Part shown: positions 8,327 to 19,834 of the stretch, piece after piece
Position numbering within the stretch: the stretch's first letter is position 1
Layout of the letters: each line of letters starts with the position of its first letter
Assembly (NCBI GenBank): GCA_035293945.1
Contig: DATGLV010000019.1
Location: 93,701-157,700, forward strand
DNA: 64,000 nt
Direction: 5' to 3'
DNA from: VAZQ01 sp035293945
GTDB taxonomy: Bacteria > Pseudomonadota > Alphaproteobacteria > Rhizobiales > Xanthobacteraceae
The notes under the pieces: generated by a model
The model's database searches: none
What the model saw: only the letters and a program-made list of their open reading frames with translations
What the model was told of the DNA's origin: nothing
Made by a program: the position numbers and the translations under genes

Positions 8327-9120
8327 GGCGGAGTGCGGACCGCGTCGGAGTCAATGCATGGCCCGACCGGTCGCCAAGGTGATCGATCGGGTCAGGGTAC
8401 GCGAGGGGGGCGGGAGTGTTCCACTTCGCGCTCGGTGCGACAGCCAGAAGCGCGCGGGCCGGTGCGAGTCTTTGTGGACGCCTGCGGGGTTTCCACACGT
8501 GAGCCGAAGCCGACCAGACGAATCGGCGCCATCCTGGTCATGTAGCGATTTCGCTCATGCGTACCCGCCTGCTGCAGCAGCGCACGCTTCAGCACGATGA
8601 TCTGCGAGCTTGACTGCGTGACATAGCCGCGCGAGCGCATCGATGATCAGCGCCGCGGTTTCAAATCGAACTGTGATGACGTTTTTGCGTCGGCCCTGCA
8701 AGTTCGAGGCAGCATGCGATCAATGCCTCGCTCGTCACCGATTCCCCGTTCCGGCCACGCGCTGCGGTGGGAAGAGAGTACTCTTCTCGCGAACCCATAC
8801 GAGCTGTCTATTGGCTTTGACGCCATCTTCGATGGAGGATGGTCATGCGTTCGATCTCTGTAGCACATCAGGTGAGAGGTTGCCGCTCTGATCATACAGT
8901 GGATGCAAAGGCCCGATGCAAATATTTCACATCGTCGGAAGGGTACTGTTACAATTTCGTCGTCAAGCTGAGAGTCGACAACCCGACTTAATGGGACGCA
9001 AATCGTCCCCTCAGAATATTTAATGCAACAACATCCCTAACGCAAACGTTAGCATCGCGTTGGCGCAAGTCCGCTGCGTCAGAACCAATATCCGCGGAGG
9101 GAGTAGCCTGGGGCCTGTAG
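8327..9120. other. Intergenic region without a supported gene
   Basis: About 790 bases with only short, poorly convincing frames on both strands. The last 200 bases before 9121 are more AT-rich than the surroundings and probably hold the promoter and leader of the PAS-domain gene, but I could not pick out specific elements. Confidence 0.5.
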
Positions 9121-12100
9121 ATGGCACGCGAGGCGTCCTGCTGGCTGGTCGATGGAGGCGCAATGGGTGCGCTTATCCGCGCCTACGACTGGAAACCCAC
9201 TCCTTTCGGTGACCTCGGCGATTGGCCGCAAACTCTTCGTACTTGCCTACAGACCGTACTCAATGCGCGTTCGCCGATGGCCATCTACTGGGGAGGCGAG
9301 CTGTATCATTTCTACAACGACACGTACGCCCGTGTGATGTTGGGAAAGGACTGGCAAGGGTCCCTCGGACGGCCCGCCGCAGACGTATGGCGGGAGCAGT
9401 GGAGGGAATTGGGACCGCTTGCCAAGGGCACCTTGCGAACGGGCCGGCCGGAAAGGACCAACACGTTACGTCTTACGCTGGAGCGTGGCGATCTCCGCGA
9501 AGAAGGCTATCGCCGCATCTCCTACAGCGCCTTGCCAGGGCGGCCAGGCGAGATCGCAGGCGTCCTCTGTTGCGTCACCGTCGAGACGCAGAATGTCGTA
9601 AGGCAGCGCCGTGAGGGTGGGCTGCATTCGCTGTCAATCAGCACCATGACCGCTCAAAGCACCGACGAAGCCTGGCGCGCCTCAGTCGCCGCGCTAGCGA
9701 AGCTCTCCGACGATCTGCCTTTTTTTCTCCTCTACGCGGCCGATCCAGTCTTCAACGGCTGCTTCCTGGCCGGGGCCGGCCACGTCGCCGAGGGGACCGC
9801 CGGGTGTCCGCGGATTCTCGACCTCAACGACCCCCATGCGCCTTGGCCGCTCCGAGCGGCACACGAGAGGCAGCGGTCAATTGTGATCGACGAGCTTCCC
9901 GGCGGACTCGTTTTCCTGGGTGAAAGGCGGCCGGAGCCGGCGCGGCGCGCTGTCCTGCTACCCATCATTTGCGCCCGGGAGGTCATTGGTTTCGCGATCA
10001 TGGGCCTAAACCCACGCCAGCCGTTCGACGAGGATTACCGCAAGTACCTGGAACGCTTGGCGAGCTACCTCGCGTGCGCCATCGCCAGCGCGCGCGCAGC
10101 GCCGGCGGGCCAACACTCTCTCCGATACCGCGGCGCAGCATCGGGCCAGCGAGGAGCACCTGCGCCTCGCGCTAGAGGTAGGACCCGTCGGCACGTGGGA
10201 GTGGGATTCGGGGCGCGAGACGGTAACCGCCGACGCCGCGCATCAATCACTGTTCGGACTAACTCCAGAGCCCGGCCCTCGCCCGCTGGAGCTTTATCGA
10301 GCCCGCATGTTATCCGACGACTTCACTGTCGGCATGGATCGCGCGAAGGCTGCGCTGCAGAGCAACTCCACTGCCCGGCACGAGCACCGTGTCCGCCTGC
10401 CGGACGGGCGGACACGCTGGTTACTGTCACTCGGGCGCGCGAAGCGAGGTGACCGGGCGTGCATGATCGGAATCAGCTTGGACATGACAGAACGCAGGCG
10501 CATGGAGGAAGAGCTGCGCCGAAGCGAGGTACGCCTCCGCGCTGCCGTCGACCTGCTCGGACTCGGACTTTACGATTGGGATCCGCGAACCAATGCGCTG
10601 CAATGGGACGCGCGTGTAAAGGCGATGTGGGGACTGCCCTCGGACGCGCACGTCGATTACGAGGTGTGGCGCGCCCACGTGCATCCCGGGGACCTCGATC
10701 GCGTCCAGACCGCAACCGATGGGTGTGTCGATGCGGGCGGCGATGGTCTCTACGACATCGACTATCGCGTGATCGGCGCGGACCGAATCGAGCGGTGGGT
10801 CAGGACCCGGGGTCATACGACGTTCGGAAAACAGGGGCCCGAAGCCTTCACGGGCGTGGCCCTCGACATCACGGAGCGCAAGAAGGCCGAGCAACGCCTG
10901 CTGGATGATGAGGCGCGTCTCTCGGCAATGCTGGCGCAGTTACCGATCGGTGTAGGGTTGGTGGATCGCGAGGGTCGTTTCCTGCTGCGCGGCGGGCTGC
11001 TTGGGCATTTGTGGGACGATCCGATGACCTCAGCCGATCCAAGGCAATCCGAAAGGTGGCGTGCATTCGATGCCGAAGGGCACTTGCTGGCGCCGGGGGC
11101 TTACCCTGGAGTTCGCGCGCTGCGCGGCGAGACCATCGTTCCCGGCCTCGATTTCATTCACACATCGGAGACGGGACACGAGACCTGGATCAGAGTGGCC
11201 GCGGTGCCGTTCCGCGACATGAACGGCGAAGTCAAAGGGGCGGTCGTGATTCTGGAGGATATCGACCATGAGAAGCGGGCCGAGCAGGAGATACGGGAGA
11301 GCGAGCAACGATTCCGCGAATTTTCTGAGCATTCGACACAGGTAATCTGGATTCTCAGCGCAGGGGACCGTCGCCTTGAATACCTCAGCCCCGCACATGA
11401 ACGCATTTGGGGCCAGCCGCGGGAAGTGGGCCAGGGCTATTGGGCCGAGACGCTTCATCCGGAGGACCGGGACGCGGCAGTCGCCGCCCTCGACCGGGCG
11501 GCCCTCGGCGAGACCGTCGTCGGCGAATACCGGATAATACGGGCCGATGGAGGGATGCGTTCGGTTCGCGACACTCTTTTTCCCATGCGCGGCCGTGACG
11601 GACGGGTCGAACGCATCGGCGGCATCAGCCAGGACATCACCGTCCAAACCGAATCTTTTGTGTATCTGGTGGACAGCGAGGAACGCTCCCGCGCAGACGT
11701 GCAGCGCCTGCTCATGAAGGCGGGGTATCGCGTCAAGACTTTCGCGACTGGATCCGAATTACTGGCCGTCGCACCGGTGCTGGCACTGGGTTGCGTCATA
11801 CTTGACATCCGCTTGCCCCAAACTGGCGGCCTTGCAGTTGCCCGCCGGCTCAAGGCCATCGGCAGCCAACTGCCGGTGCTGGTGGCGGGGGCAAGTCAGG
11901 GAGATGTCAGCGTGGCGGTCCAGGCGATGAAAGCTGGAGCCGTTGATTGGATCGAGGTGCCTTGCGACGAAGCAGTATTGGTCGGAGCTATCGCATCAGC
12001 CTTTGCCGATGTCCGAGCCCTCGCGGCTCAAAACCAGCAGGTAACGTGGGTCAGGTCGCAGATCGGGAGCATGACGGAACGCGAACGGCAGGTGCTCGAG

Positions 12101-12313
12101 GGCCTGCAGGCTGGCGGAACGAACAAAACGATCGGAAGAGGCCTGGGGATCAGCCCCCGAACCGTGGAATTGTACCGTGCCAGCGTGATGGAGAAGCTCG
12201 GCGTCCAGAGCTTGACGCAGGCCGTGCTGCTCACTGCTGCGGCCGGCATTCTTCCGGTAAAACTTCCGATAGAAGCCAAGAGCGAGCACGGATTGAAACG
12301 GAAATGCCCTTAG
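9121..12313 (+). pseudogene. Multi-PAS/GAF sensor fused to FixJ-like receiver-HTH, one frameshift
   Basis: Two overlapping frames form one gene of ~1,060 codons. The first (9121 to ~10100) has an N-terminal PAS-like module (MGALIRAYDWKPTPFGDLGD onward, with WPQTLRTCL and HFYNDTYARVM) and a GAF domain. The second continues from EEHLRLALEVGPVGTWEWDS with several PAS/PAC repeats, a FixJ-like receiver (bases ~11660-12010) and a LuxR-type HTH (MTERERQVLEGL; GISPRTVELYRASVMEKL). The frame changes in the GC-repeat region near 10090-10105. There is no histidine kinase domain, so sensing and DNA binding are joined in one chain. The receiver keeps Asp in VILDIRLP, but the switch Thr (AGASQGD) and the conserved Lys (WIEVPC, versus FIEKPF in FixJ) are replaced. 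It may be intact if the indel is a sequence error. Confidence 0.8.
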
Positions 12314-12431
12314 GAACGGTCCGAGCGCTGCACGAGCGCGTTGTTGGTTATGTCCGGGCGGGAAGCGCAAATCTTCCAAGCCAATCGTGACCCAACTGCC
12401 CACAACACCGCTGACCGGAAAGCGAGGCACC

Positions 12432-13151
12432 ATGCTCCCGAGTATCGCGTCCGTACCTGCCGAAAACATCGATCCGCTCTGTGGAATCCTCTCTTCGCTT
12501 TCCTCCGTACGAACCATTCAATCGCACGGCCGCGGGGAGAGCATCTACCGCGAGACGGATCTCGCCGACCACTGGTATTGTGTGGTGACGGGCGCGGTCC
12601 GAAAGTACACGGTGCTCACCGACGGTCGGCGCCAGATCGTCGATTTCCTGCTGCCGGGCGACTTCTTCGGATTTCGCGAGCGTCATCAGCAGTCCTTCGC
12701 GACCGACGCCATCACGAATGGAACGACCGTCGCGCGCTATTCCCGACGGGGAGTCGAGCTCGCTGCTGACCGGAATCCGCAGCTCGGACGTGAAATCCGG
12801 GAGCTGATCCTGGAGGCCATATCAAGGTGTCAGGCGCGTCTGCTCATCATGGGCCGGATGCGCTCGGTCGAGAAGGTCGGCGCGTTTCTGCTTGAAATGG
12901 CGGAACGCTGTCTTGATCGCCGCGATCGAGCGGTCATCGTCCTGCCCATGTCGCGCTACGATATCGCCGATTACCTCGGGCTTTCCGTGGAGAGCGTGAG
13001 CCGGGCGCTGACTAGGCTGTGCAAGGAGGGACTAATCCGTTTGGTCGACAAGCACAGGATTTCCATCATTGACCGCGATCTGCTTGAGGTCGGAATCGGT
13101 TGGCACGGCGAGCAGACATGCGAACGGCCGCTCCACTTGGCGCGAGGTTGA
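12432..13151 (+). CDS. CRP/FNR-family transcriptional regulator
   Basis: About 239 residues: an N-terminal cNMP-type effector barrel (~25-140; DHWYCVVTGAVRKY, RQIVDFLLPGDFFGF), a dimerisation helix, and a C-terminal winged helix with YDIADYLGLSVESVSRALTR. The recognition helix has E-x-x-S-R, the FNR/FixK signature that reads TTGA half-sites. FNR's N-terminal four-cysteine iron-sulfur cluster is not present; the few Cys (DPLCGI, WYCVV, RCQARL, ERCLD) are scattered, so it is closer to FixK-type proteins. ATG 12432 is preferred over an upstream GTG because of spacing from a purine-rich site. It is the only local candidate to bind the seven TTGA(C/T)-N4-GTCA boxes in this island; that link is inference. 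Confidence 0.85.
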   Translation: MLPSIASVPAENIDPLCGILSSLSSVRTIQSHGRGESIYRETDLADHWYCVVTGAVRKYTVLTDGRRQIVDFLLPGDFFGFRERHQQSFATDAITNGTTVARYSRRGVELAADRNPQLGREIRELILEAISRCQARLLIMGRMRSVEKVGAFLLEMAERCLDRRDRAVIVLPMSRYDIADYLGLSVESVSRALTRLCKEGLIRLVDKHRISIIDRDLLEVGIGWHGEQTCERPLHLARG

Positions 13152-13161
13152 TAGGCGTCAA
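13148..13161. promoter_or_regulatory. FNR/FixK-type palindrome TTGATAGGCGTCAA
   Basis: TTGAT-N4-GTCAA overlapping the stop codon of the CRP/FNR gene, ~90 bases upstream of the peroxiredoxin start. Of the seven boxes it has the most FixK-like left half-site (TTGAT). Confidence 0.65.
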
Positions 13162-13251
13162 GGCAAGCCGCCCGCGCCGTTATAACTTTGTGAAGAAAGC
13201 ATCGGCTGCGACCGACGACATGGCTGACATGACCGGGAAGTGGAGAAGACA

Positions 13252-13758
13252 ATGTCGCTGATCCTTTCTGCCGGAACGCGCGCGCCGGGTTTCACCCTGC
13301 GCGTGACGCCCGATCAGAACCTCACGTTGTCCGACATGGCTGGCCGGCCCGTCATCATCGCGTTCTATCCGGCCGACTGGAGTCCGGTCTGCGGCGACCA
13401 GATGTCGTTGTACAACGAGATCCTTCCTGAGTTCCACAAGCACGGTGCCGAGTTGCTGGGGATTTCGGTCGACGGCGCGTGGTGTCACAAGGCCTTTACC
13501 GAGCATCGCCATCTGCACTTCCCGCTGCTCGCCGATTTCGAGCCGAAGGGCGAGGTCGCCAGGGCTTACGGCGCCTACCGCGACGGTGTCGCCGAGCGCG
13601 CGCTGTTCGTCCTCGACCGGCAGGGAGTGATCTTCTGGAGCTATCGTTCGCCAATCGCCGTCAATCCCGGCGCTGACGGAATCCTCGATGCGCTGGAGAA
13701 ACTGTCACGAAAGGAGTCCAGTCATGAGCACACTGAAAGTGCCGGTCAGCCAGCGTGA
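13252..13758 (+). CDS. Peroxiredoxin (AhpC/TSA-type)
   Basis: A ~168-residue thiol peroxidase of the thioredoxin fold. The peroxidatic cysteine lies in FYPADWSPVCGDQM, the P-x3-S/T-x2-C motif. A further Cys is present in ISVDGAWCHKAF, where bacterioferritin-comigratory-type proteins may place a resolving Cys. The sequence then shows RHLHFPLLADFEPKGEVARA and ERALFVLDRQGVIFW, all typical. It reduces H2O2 or organic peroxides using thioredoxin-type donors. ATG 13252 is preferred to 13240 by comparison with family N-termini. The 3' end overlaps the start of the DsbA-like gene, so the two are probably translationally coupled. A FNR/FixK-type box precedes it. Confidence 0.9.
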   Translation: MSLILSAGTRAPGFTLRVTPDQNLTLSDMAGRPVIIAFYPADWSPVCGDQMSLYNEILPEFHKHGAELLGISVDGAWCHKAFTEHRHLHFPLLADFEPKGEVARAYGAYRDGVAERALFVLDRQGVIFWSYRSPIAVNPGADGILDALEKLSRKESSHEHTESAGQPA

Positions 13759-14284
13759 CCACATCAGGGGGCCTGCATCTGCACCCATTACGCTCGTCGA
13801 GTATGGCGATTACGAGTGTCCGCACTGCGGAATGGCCCACCCGGTCGTGCAGGCCGTGCAAGAGAACTTTGGTCCGCAGCTGAGATTCGTGTTCCGGCAT
13901 TTTCCGCTGAACGAAATTCATCCGTTTGCCCAGAGCGCTGCCGAGGCCGCCGAATTCGCCGGAGACCACCGCAAATTCTGGGAGATGCACGACGGTCTCT
14001 ACGCGAACCAGGAAATGCTGCAGGACGCGGCTTCGGCGATGCGGCTGCTGTTCGCACTCGCCGAAACCTTGGGCCTGTCCGGCGATCAGCTGCGAGACGC
14101 GCTCGAACAGGGTGAATATGCGCCGAAGGTGCGAGATGACTTCATGGGCGGCATTCGCAGCGGCGTCAACGGGACGCCCTCGTTCTTCATCAATGGCCGC
14201 CGGCACGACGGCTCTTACGCGTTCGATGAATTCGTGCCTGCGATTGAGGCTGAGCTCCGCGCCGGAGCCGCAGCGCACCCCTGA
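13724..14284 (+). CDS. DsbA-family thioredoxin-fold oxidoreductase
   Basis: A 186-residue protein. YGDYECPHCGMAHPVV has the CPHC active site of DsbA, and the NGTPSFFINGRRHDGSY segment has the cis-Pro loop. The middle is a helical insertion (AAEFAGDHRKFWEMHDGLYA). There is no signal peptide, so it is cytoplasmic, as in the DsbA-like NhaA-associated or FrnE-type proteins. It overlaps the end of the peroxiredoxin gene by ~35 bases; the ATG at 13724 (AAAGGAGTCCAGTC just upstream) is the natural start. It probably acts with the peroxiredoxin in thiol redox defence. Confidence 0.88.
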   Translation: MSTLKVPVSQRDHIRGPASAPITLVEYGDYECPHCGMAHPVVQAVQENFGPQLRFVFRHFPLNEIHPFAQSAAEAAEFAGDHRKFWEMHDGLYANQEMLQDAASAMRLLFALAETLGLSGDQLRDALEQGEYAPKVRDDFMGGIRSGVNGTPSFFINGRRHDGSYAFDEFVPAIEAELRAGAAAHP

Positions 14285-14840
14285 GCTGCGGCGGGTTCGA
14301 AGGGTTCGGGAGCGTCTGGGCGGCGACGCTTTTGGCACGGAATGTTGCCGTCATGCTGCCGGCGAACCCATGCGCCTCAGCCCTGATCAGACCGCGATCT
14401 ATGCAGCACCGCGATGTACGCAGCAGCCCTCGTTGCGTTCGCCACGATCAGCGGAAATGGCCATCGCCGCTTGGGCCGCTGCGTCCTCAACTCCGTGGCG
14501 CCCGGCGCGGCGGCGGTCGCTGCCTTTGCCCCCCTTGATCGGTTGCTTGCTCACATCCACACATTCAAGAAAATGGATGATGAAATCGACCTGCGGTCGA
14601 TTCGGCTAAACTTCCCTTGCGAAGTGTCGAGAGACCGAAGCGCGGCTGCCCGGCGCGGACTCAGCGTCGCCTGGTACGCAGCTTCAAAATCATTGATCCG
14701 CATTTGAAGAATCTGATGCGAAAATTGACGCCCGTCATGGTTGTCCGCGAGGCCGCGGCCTAGCTTTCGAAGCGTGCTCGGAATAATGCGGCAAGCGTTG
14801 CCGGACCGATCCGCCTTTCGATCAATCGTCCCAGGAGGTC
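14285..14840. other. Intergenic region before the chaperone cluster
   Basis: About 550 bases. No convincing coding frame was found. Near its end it holds a FNR/FixK-type box (14725-14738), and an AGGAGG ribosome-binding site lies at 14833-14838. Confidence 0.5.
14725..14738. promoter_or_regulatory. FNR/FixK-type palindrome TTGACGCCCGTCAT
   Basis: TTGAC-N4-GTCA with a mismatched last base, ~103 bases upstream of the BON gene that opens the Hsp20/DnaK cluster. Confidence 0.6.
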
Positions 14841-15500
14841 ATGATGCTGAAGTCCGACACTGACATAGAACTGGACGTCAAGGACGAGCTGCAATGGTCC
14901 CCTGATCTCGATGCGAGCGACATCGCCGTGTCGGTGAAGGACGGTGTCGTGACGCTTGCAGGTTTCGTGAAGAGCTATACCGACAAGTATGAAGCCGAGC
15001 ACGCCGCCAAACGGGTCGCGGGCGTGGTCGGCGTCGCGAATGATCTCGAAGTTCGCTTACCGAGCATCGACCAGCGGCCAGATCCCGACATCGCGCGCGA
15101 CGCTGTCGCGGCGCTCAAGAACCAGCTGCCGATCTCATCCGAGAATATCAAGGTGGTGGTCAAGGGTGGCTGGGTCACTCTTGAGGGCGAGGTGGAATGG
15201 CAGTACCAGCGCGACACCGCCGAGAAGGCAGTGCAACGGATTAAGGGCGTGAAGGGCGTCAGCAACACGATCCTGCTCAAGCCGCGCATTGAGCCGACGG
15301 AGGTCAAGCGCAAGATCGAGGAGGCCTTGCGGCGCAGCGCCGAGGTTGATGCCAACCGCATCACGGTCGAGACGCGTGGCGGAGAGGTCGTTCTGAAAGG
15401 CAAGGTCCGCTCGTGGATCGAGCGCGAAGAAGCCGAACGCGCCGCCTGGGCGGCGCCAGGCGTCACCAAGGTCGAGGACCAGATCGTCGTAAGTCCGTAA
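14841..15500 (+). CDS. Triple BON-domain protein
   Basis: A 219-residue protein made of three BON domains in tandem (about residues 5-75, 80-150 and 152-218). Each has the pattern of a helix, a strand with VSVKDGVVTLAGFV, VVKGGWVTLEGEV or VETRGGEVVLKGKV, and then a helix ending in a GV-G/K-V turn. BON domains bind phospholipids or envelope components; OsmY has two. No signal peptide is visible, so the protein appears cytoplasmic. An AGGAGG site precedes the ATG. It is the first gene of the Hsp20-DnaK-GrpE-CbpA-CbpM run and is likely a stress protein co-regulated with it. Confidence 0.88.
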   Translation: MMLKSDTDIELDVKDELQWSPDLDASDIAVSVKDGVVTLAGFVKSYTDKYEAEHAAKRVAGVVGVANDLEVRLPSIDQRPDPDIARDAVAALKNQLPISSENIKVVVKGGWVTLEGEVEWQYQRDTAEKAVQRIKGVKGVSNTILLKPRIEPTEVKRKIEEALRRSAEVDANRITVETRGGEVVLKGKVRSWIEREEAERAAWAAPGVTKVEDQIVVSP

Positions 15501-15583
15501 CTGTTACCCCATTCACCCGGGCCGCATCACAAGCCAGCGAGAATCGCCGGCACATCGGCGGCGCACGCACAAGGAGGACATCC

Positions 15584-16201
15584 ATGGCTTTTCGCTCACT
15601 CGTCCCGTTCCAGAATCGCGACATGCTCGCGCGCCCCGAGTCCCTCTTCTTCGGCCCGCTGCACCGGGAGATCGATCGTTTATTCGACGACTTCGCCCGC
15701 ACCCTGACGACATCCGGGGCGCAAGGGCAGGGCTTTCCTACTCTGTTGCCGAGGATGGACGTCACGGAGACCGACGACGAGATAGAGATCACCGTTGAGA
15801 TGCCCGGCCTCGAACGGAAGGACGTCGATATCGCCATCGAAGACGACGTGCTGACGATTCGCGGCGAGAAAGTCGAGCGCAGCGAGGGCAATGGTGCTCA
15901 GCAAGCACCGCAGGGCGATGAACAACAGCGAGGCGCCGGCGAACAAGGCAAGGCGAAAGGCAAGGGTGAAGGCCAGAAGTCGACCGAGGGCCAGCAGCAG
16001 GCGCAATCGGGCAGTGAGAAGAACAAGAACTATCACGTCAACGAGCGCAGCTACGGCGTTTTCTTGCGCGTACTGCAGCTGCCATCCGCCATCGATCCGA
16101 GCAGCGTCGAAGCCACCATGTCGAAGGGCGTGCTGCGGATCCGGATTCCGAAACCGGCGAACACCGGCGCGAAGAAAATCGAGATCAAAGAGGCTGCATA
16201 G
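15584..16201 (+). CDS. Hsp20 small heat-shock protein with a long low-complexity insert
   Basis: A 205-residue alpha-crystallin-type chaperone, ~40 longer than usual. The crystallin domain starts with LLPRMDVTETDDEIEITVEM and PGLERKDVDIAIEDDVLTIR, and ends with GVLRIRIPKP, which carries the I-x-I/V-type tail contact. Between LTIRGEKVERSEG and NYHVNERSYGVFLR there is a ~44-residue Gln/Gly/Glu/Lys-rich stretch (about residues 102-146) where typical class A members have a short loop. This is the beta-6 dimerisation loop. The start is fixed by AAGGAGG at 15571, 13 bases before the ATG. It binds unfolded proteins for the downstream DnaK system. Confidence 0.9.
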   Translation: MAFRSLVPFQNRDMLARPESLFFGPLHREIDRLFDDFARTLTTSGAQGQGFPTLLPRMDVTETDDEIEITVEMPGLERKDVDIAIEDDVLTIRGEKVERSEGNGAQQAPQGDEQQRGAGEQGKAKGKGEGQKSTEGQQQAQSGSEKNKNYHVNERSYGVFLRVLQLPSAIDPSSVEATMSKGVLRIRIPKPANTGAKKIEIKEAA

Positions 16202-16351
16202 CCGACCTCAGCCTCGGGAGTGTCCGAGCTTGTTTCGCCGTTACGGGCGCGTTCACATTCTCGGACGGCGGCAGGGCGCGCTTGATGGGCTCCGCTGTCT
16301 TGCGGCCTAGGAGCTCCCGAGCTCTTGAGAAGATCATAACGGAGATGCTGA

Positions 16352-18254
<1,903 letters not shown>

Positions 18255-18293
18255 CGCACTCGGGGTCCGCTCCGTGCGTACAGGAGGCACAAA

Positions 18294-18875
18294 ATGTCCC
18301 AACGTGTGGCGGAGGGTCAAACGCAGCCGTCGGACAATCGAACCGAGGCGGGCAACCTGCGTGCCGAGAGCGAGTCGTTGCGCGACCGCATGCTCCGCGC
18401 GCTAGCCGAGGCAGAGAATACGCGGCGCCGCGCCGAGCGAGCGCAGGACGAAGCGCGTCGATACGCGGTCGCGGATTTCGCCCGCGAGCTCCTCCCGGTC
18501 GTCGACAATCTGCGTCGCACGATCGCGGCCGGCGCGCGTCGTGCGCCTCAGGCCGTCGAGGATGCGGCTCTGGTCGACGGAGTGCGCGCTATCGAACGGC
18601 TTCTAGTGAGCGTCTTCCAGGAATTCGGCATTCGGCCCATTGAGGCCCAGGGCGCGCCGTTCGATCCATCGCTGCACGAGGCGATTATGGAAGAGTTTTC
18701 CGACGCGCAGGTCCCTGGTTCGGTCGCTCGCGTGCTCGAGGAGGGCTACACGCTGCACGATCGCCTTCTGCGGCCGGCGCGCGTCAGCGTCGCCAAGCAG
18801 TATCCGGCGGCAGCTTCTGCCGAGCGAGACCAAGGCGGCCCCCGAGGCCCGCGCTCGTCCGACCACGGATCATAA
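18294..18875 (+). CDS. grpE: GrpE nucleotide-exchange factor
   Basis: A 193-residue protein. A long N-terminal coiled coil (RDRMLRALAEAENTRRRAER) leads into the conserved helix ADFARELLPVVDNLRRTIAA and the C-terminal beta-wing (PFDPSLHEAIMEE, VARVLEEGYTLHDRLLRPARV). It releases ADP from DnaK. The start ATG follows a strong site (ACAGGAGGCACAAA). It lies 40 bases downstream of dnaK and probably belongs to the same transcript. Compared with housekeeping GrpE, the acidic N-terminal tail is short, as in accessory copies. Confidence 0.92.
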   Translation: MSQRVAEGQTQPSDNRTEAGNLRAESESLRDRMLRALAEAENTRRRAERAQDEARRYAVADFARELLPVVDNLRRTIAAGARRAPQAVEDAALVDGVRAIERLLVSVFQEFGIRPIEAQGAPFDPSLHEAIMEEFSDAQVPGSVARVLEEGYTLHDRLLRPARVSVAKQYPAAASAERDQGGPRGPRSSDHGS

Positions 18876-18919
18876 GCGCTTCGCTACCGGGCTCAAGCCG
18901 CATCGAAGGGAATCCCTCC

Positions 18920-19831
18920 TTGGCCGCCGATCCGTACAAGACTCTCGGGGTCGGCAAGGGCGCGTCCCAAAGTGACATCCGAAAGGCGTACCGCCGGCTC
19001 GCCAAGAAGCTCCACCCCGATCTAAACCCCGGCAACAAGGAGGCGGAGGAGCAGTTCAAGGCCATCTCGGCGGCCTACGATCTCCTAGGAGACCCCGACA
19101 AACGCGCGCGGTTCGACCGCGGCGAGATCGACACGGCGGGAGCCGAGCGGCAGCAGCGCTTCTATCGCGATTTTTCCGAAGCAGGCGGCCCGCACGTCTA
19201 CACAAGCGACGCCGGTTTTGCCGATTTCGGCCACGCGGAGGACATCCTATCCGAGCTCTTCGGCCGCCGCGGCGCGGGAGGCCGGCGCGAATTCCGCATG
19301 CGCGGACAGGACGCGCACTACCGTCTCGAGGTCGATTTTCTCGACGCGATCAACGGCGCCAAGAAGCAGCTCACGCTGGATGGGCAGACGCTCGACGTCA
19401 CGATCCCGCCCGGCACCCGCGACGGCCAGATCCTCCGCCTGCGCGGCCAGGGGCGGCTGGGCACGGGCGGCGGCCCGTCCGGCGATGCGCTCATCGAGAT
19501 CGGGGTGCGACCGCATCCGTTGTTTCGCCGCGAGGGCGATGACATCCACATCGATTTTCCGGTTCCACTCGAGCACGCGGTGCTGGGCGGCAAGGCGAGC
19601 GTGCGCACCCCAACCGGCACGGTGACGATGGCGATCCCCAAGTGGGCGAATACCGGCACAGTGCTGCGCCTGAAGGGCAAGGGGGTGCCGCGACCGGACG
19701 GAAGCCGCGGCGACGAATACGTAACCGTCAAGGTGATGCTGCCCGACAAGCCCGATCCAGACCTCGAGCGGGCGATCTTCGAATGGCGCGACGCGCAGCG
19801 CCGCGATTCGCGCCGCAGGATGGAGGCTTGA
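18920..19831 (+). CDS. cbpA: CbpA-type J-domain co-chaperone
   Basis: A 303-residue DnaJ-class protein. The J domain is at the N-terminus (DPYKTLGVGKGASQSDIRKA, then YRRLAKKLHPDLNPG with HPD around residues 32-34). A Gly-rich linker and two beta-barrel substrate-binding domains follow (YRLEVDFLDAINGAKKQLTL; LKGKGVPRPDGSRGD). The DnaJ zinc fingers are absent, as in CbpA. The start is a TTG at 18920; no ATG fits the conserved N-terminus. It stimulates DnaK ATPase and is normally restrained by CbpM, which is encoded next. Confidence 0.9.
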   Translation: MAADPYKTLGVGKGASQSDIRKAYRRLAKKLHPDLNPGNKEAEEQFKAISAAYDLLGDPDKRARFDRGEIDTAGAERQQRFYRDFSEAGGPHVYTSDAGFADFGHAEDILSELFGRRGAGGRREFRMRGQDAHYRLEVDFLDAINGAKKQLTLDGQTLDVTIPPGTRDGQILRLRGQGRLGTGGGPSGDALIEIGVRPHPLFRREGDDIHIDFPVPLEHAVLGGKASVRTPTGTVTMAIPKWANTGTVLRLKGKGVPRPDGSRGDEYVTVKVMLPDKPDPDLERAIFEWRDAQRRDSRRRMEA

Positions 19832-19834
19832 GCC

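Noticed and set aside
16325..16337. TTGAGAAGATCAT before dnaK as FNR/FixK box
   Set aside because: The spacing between half-sites is one base short.
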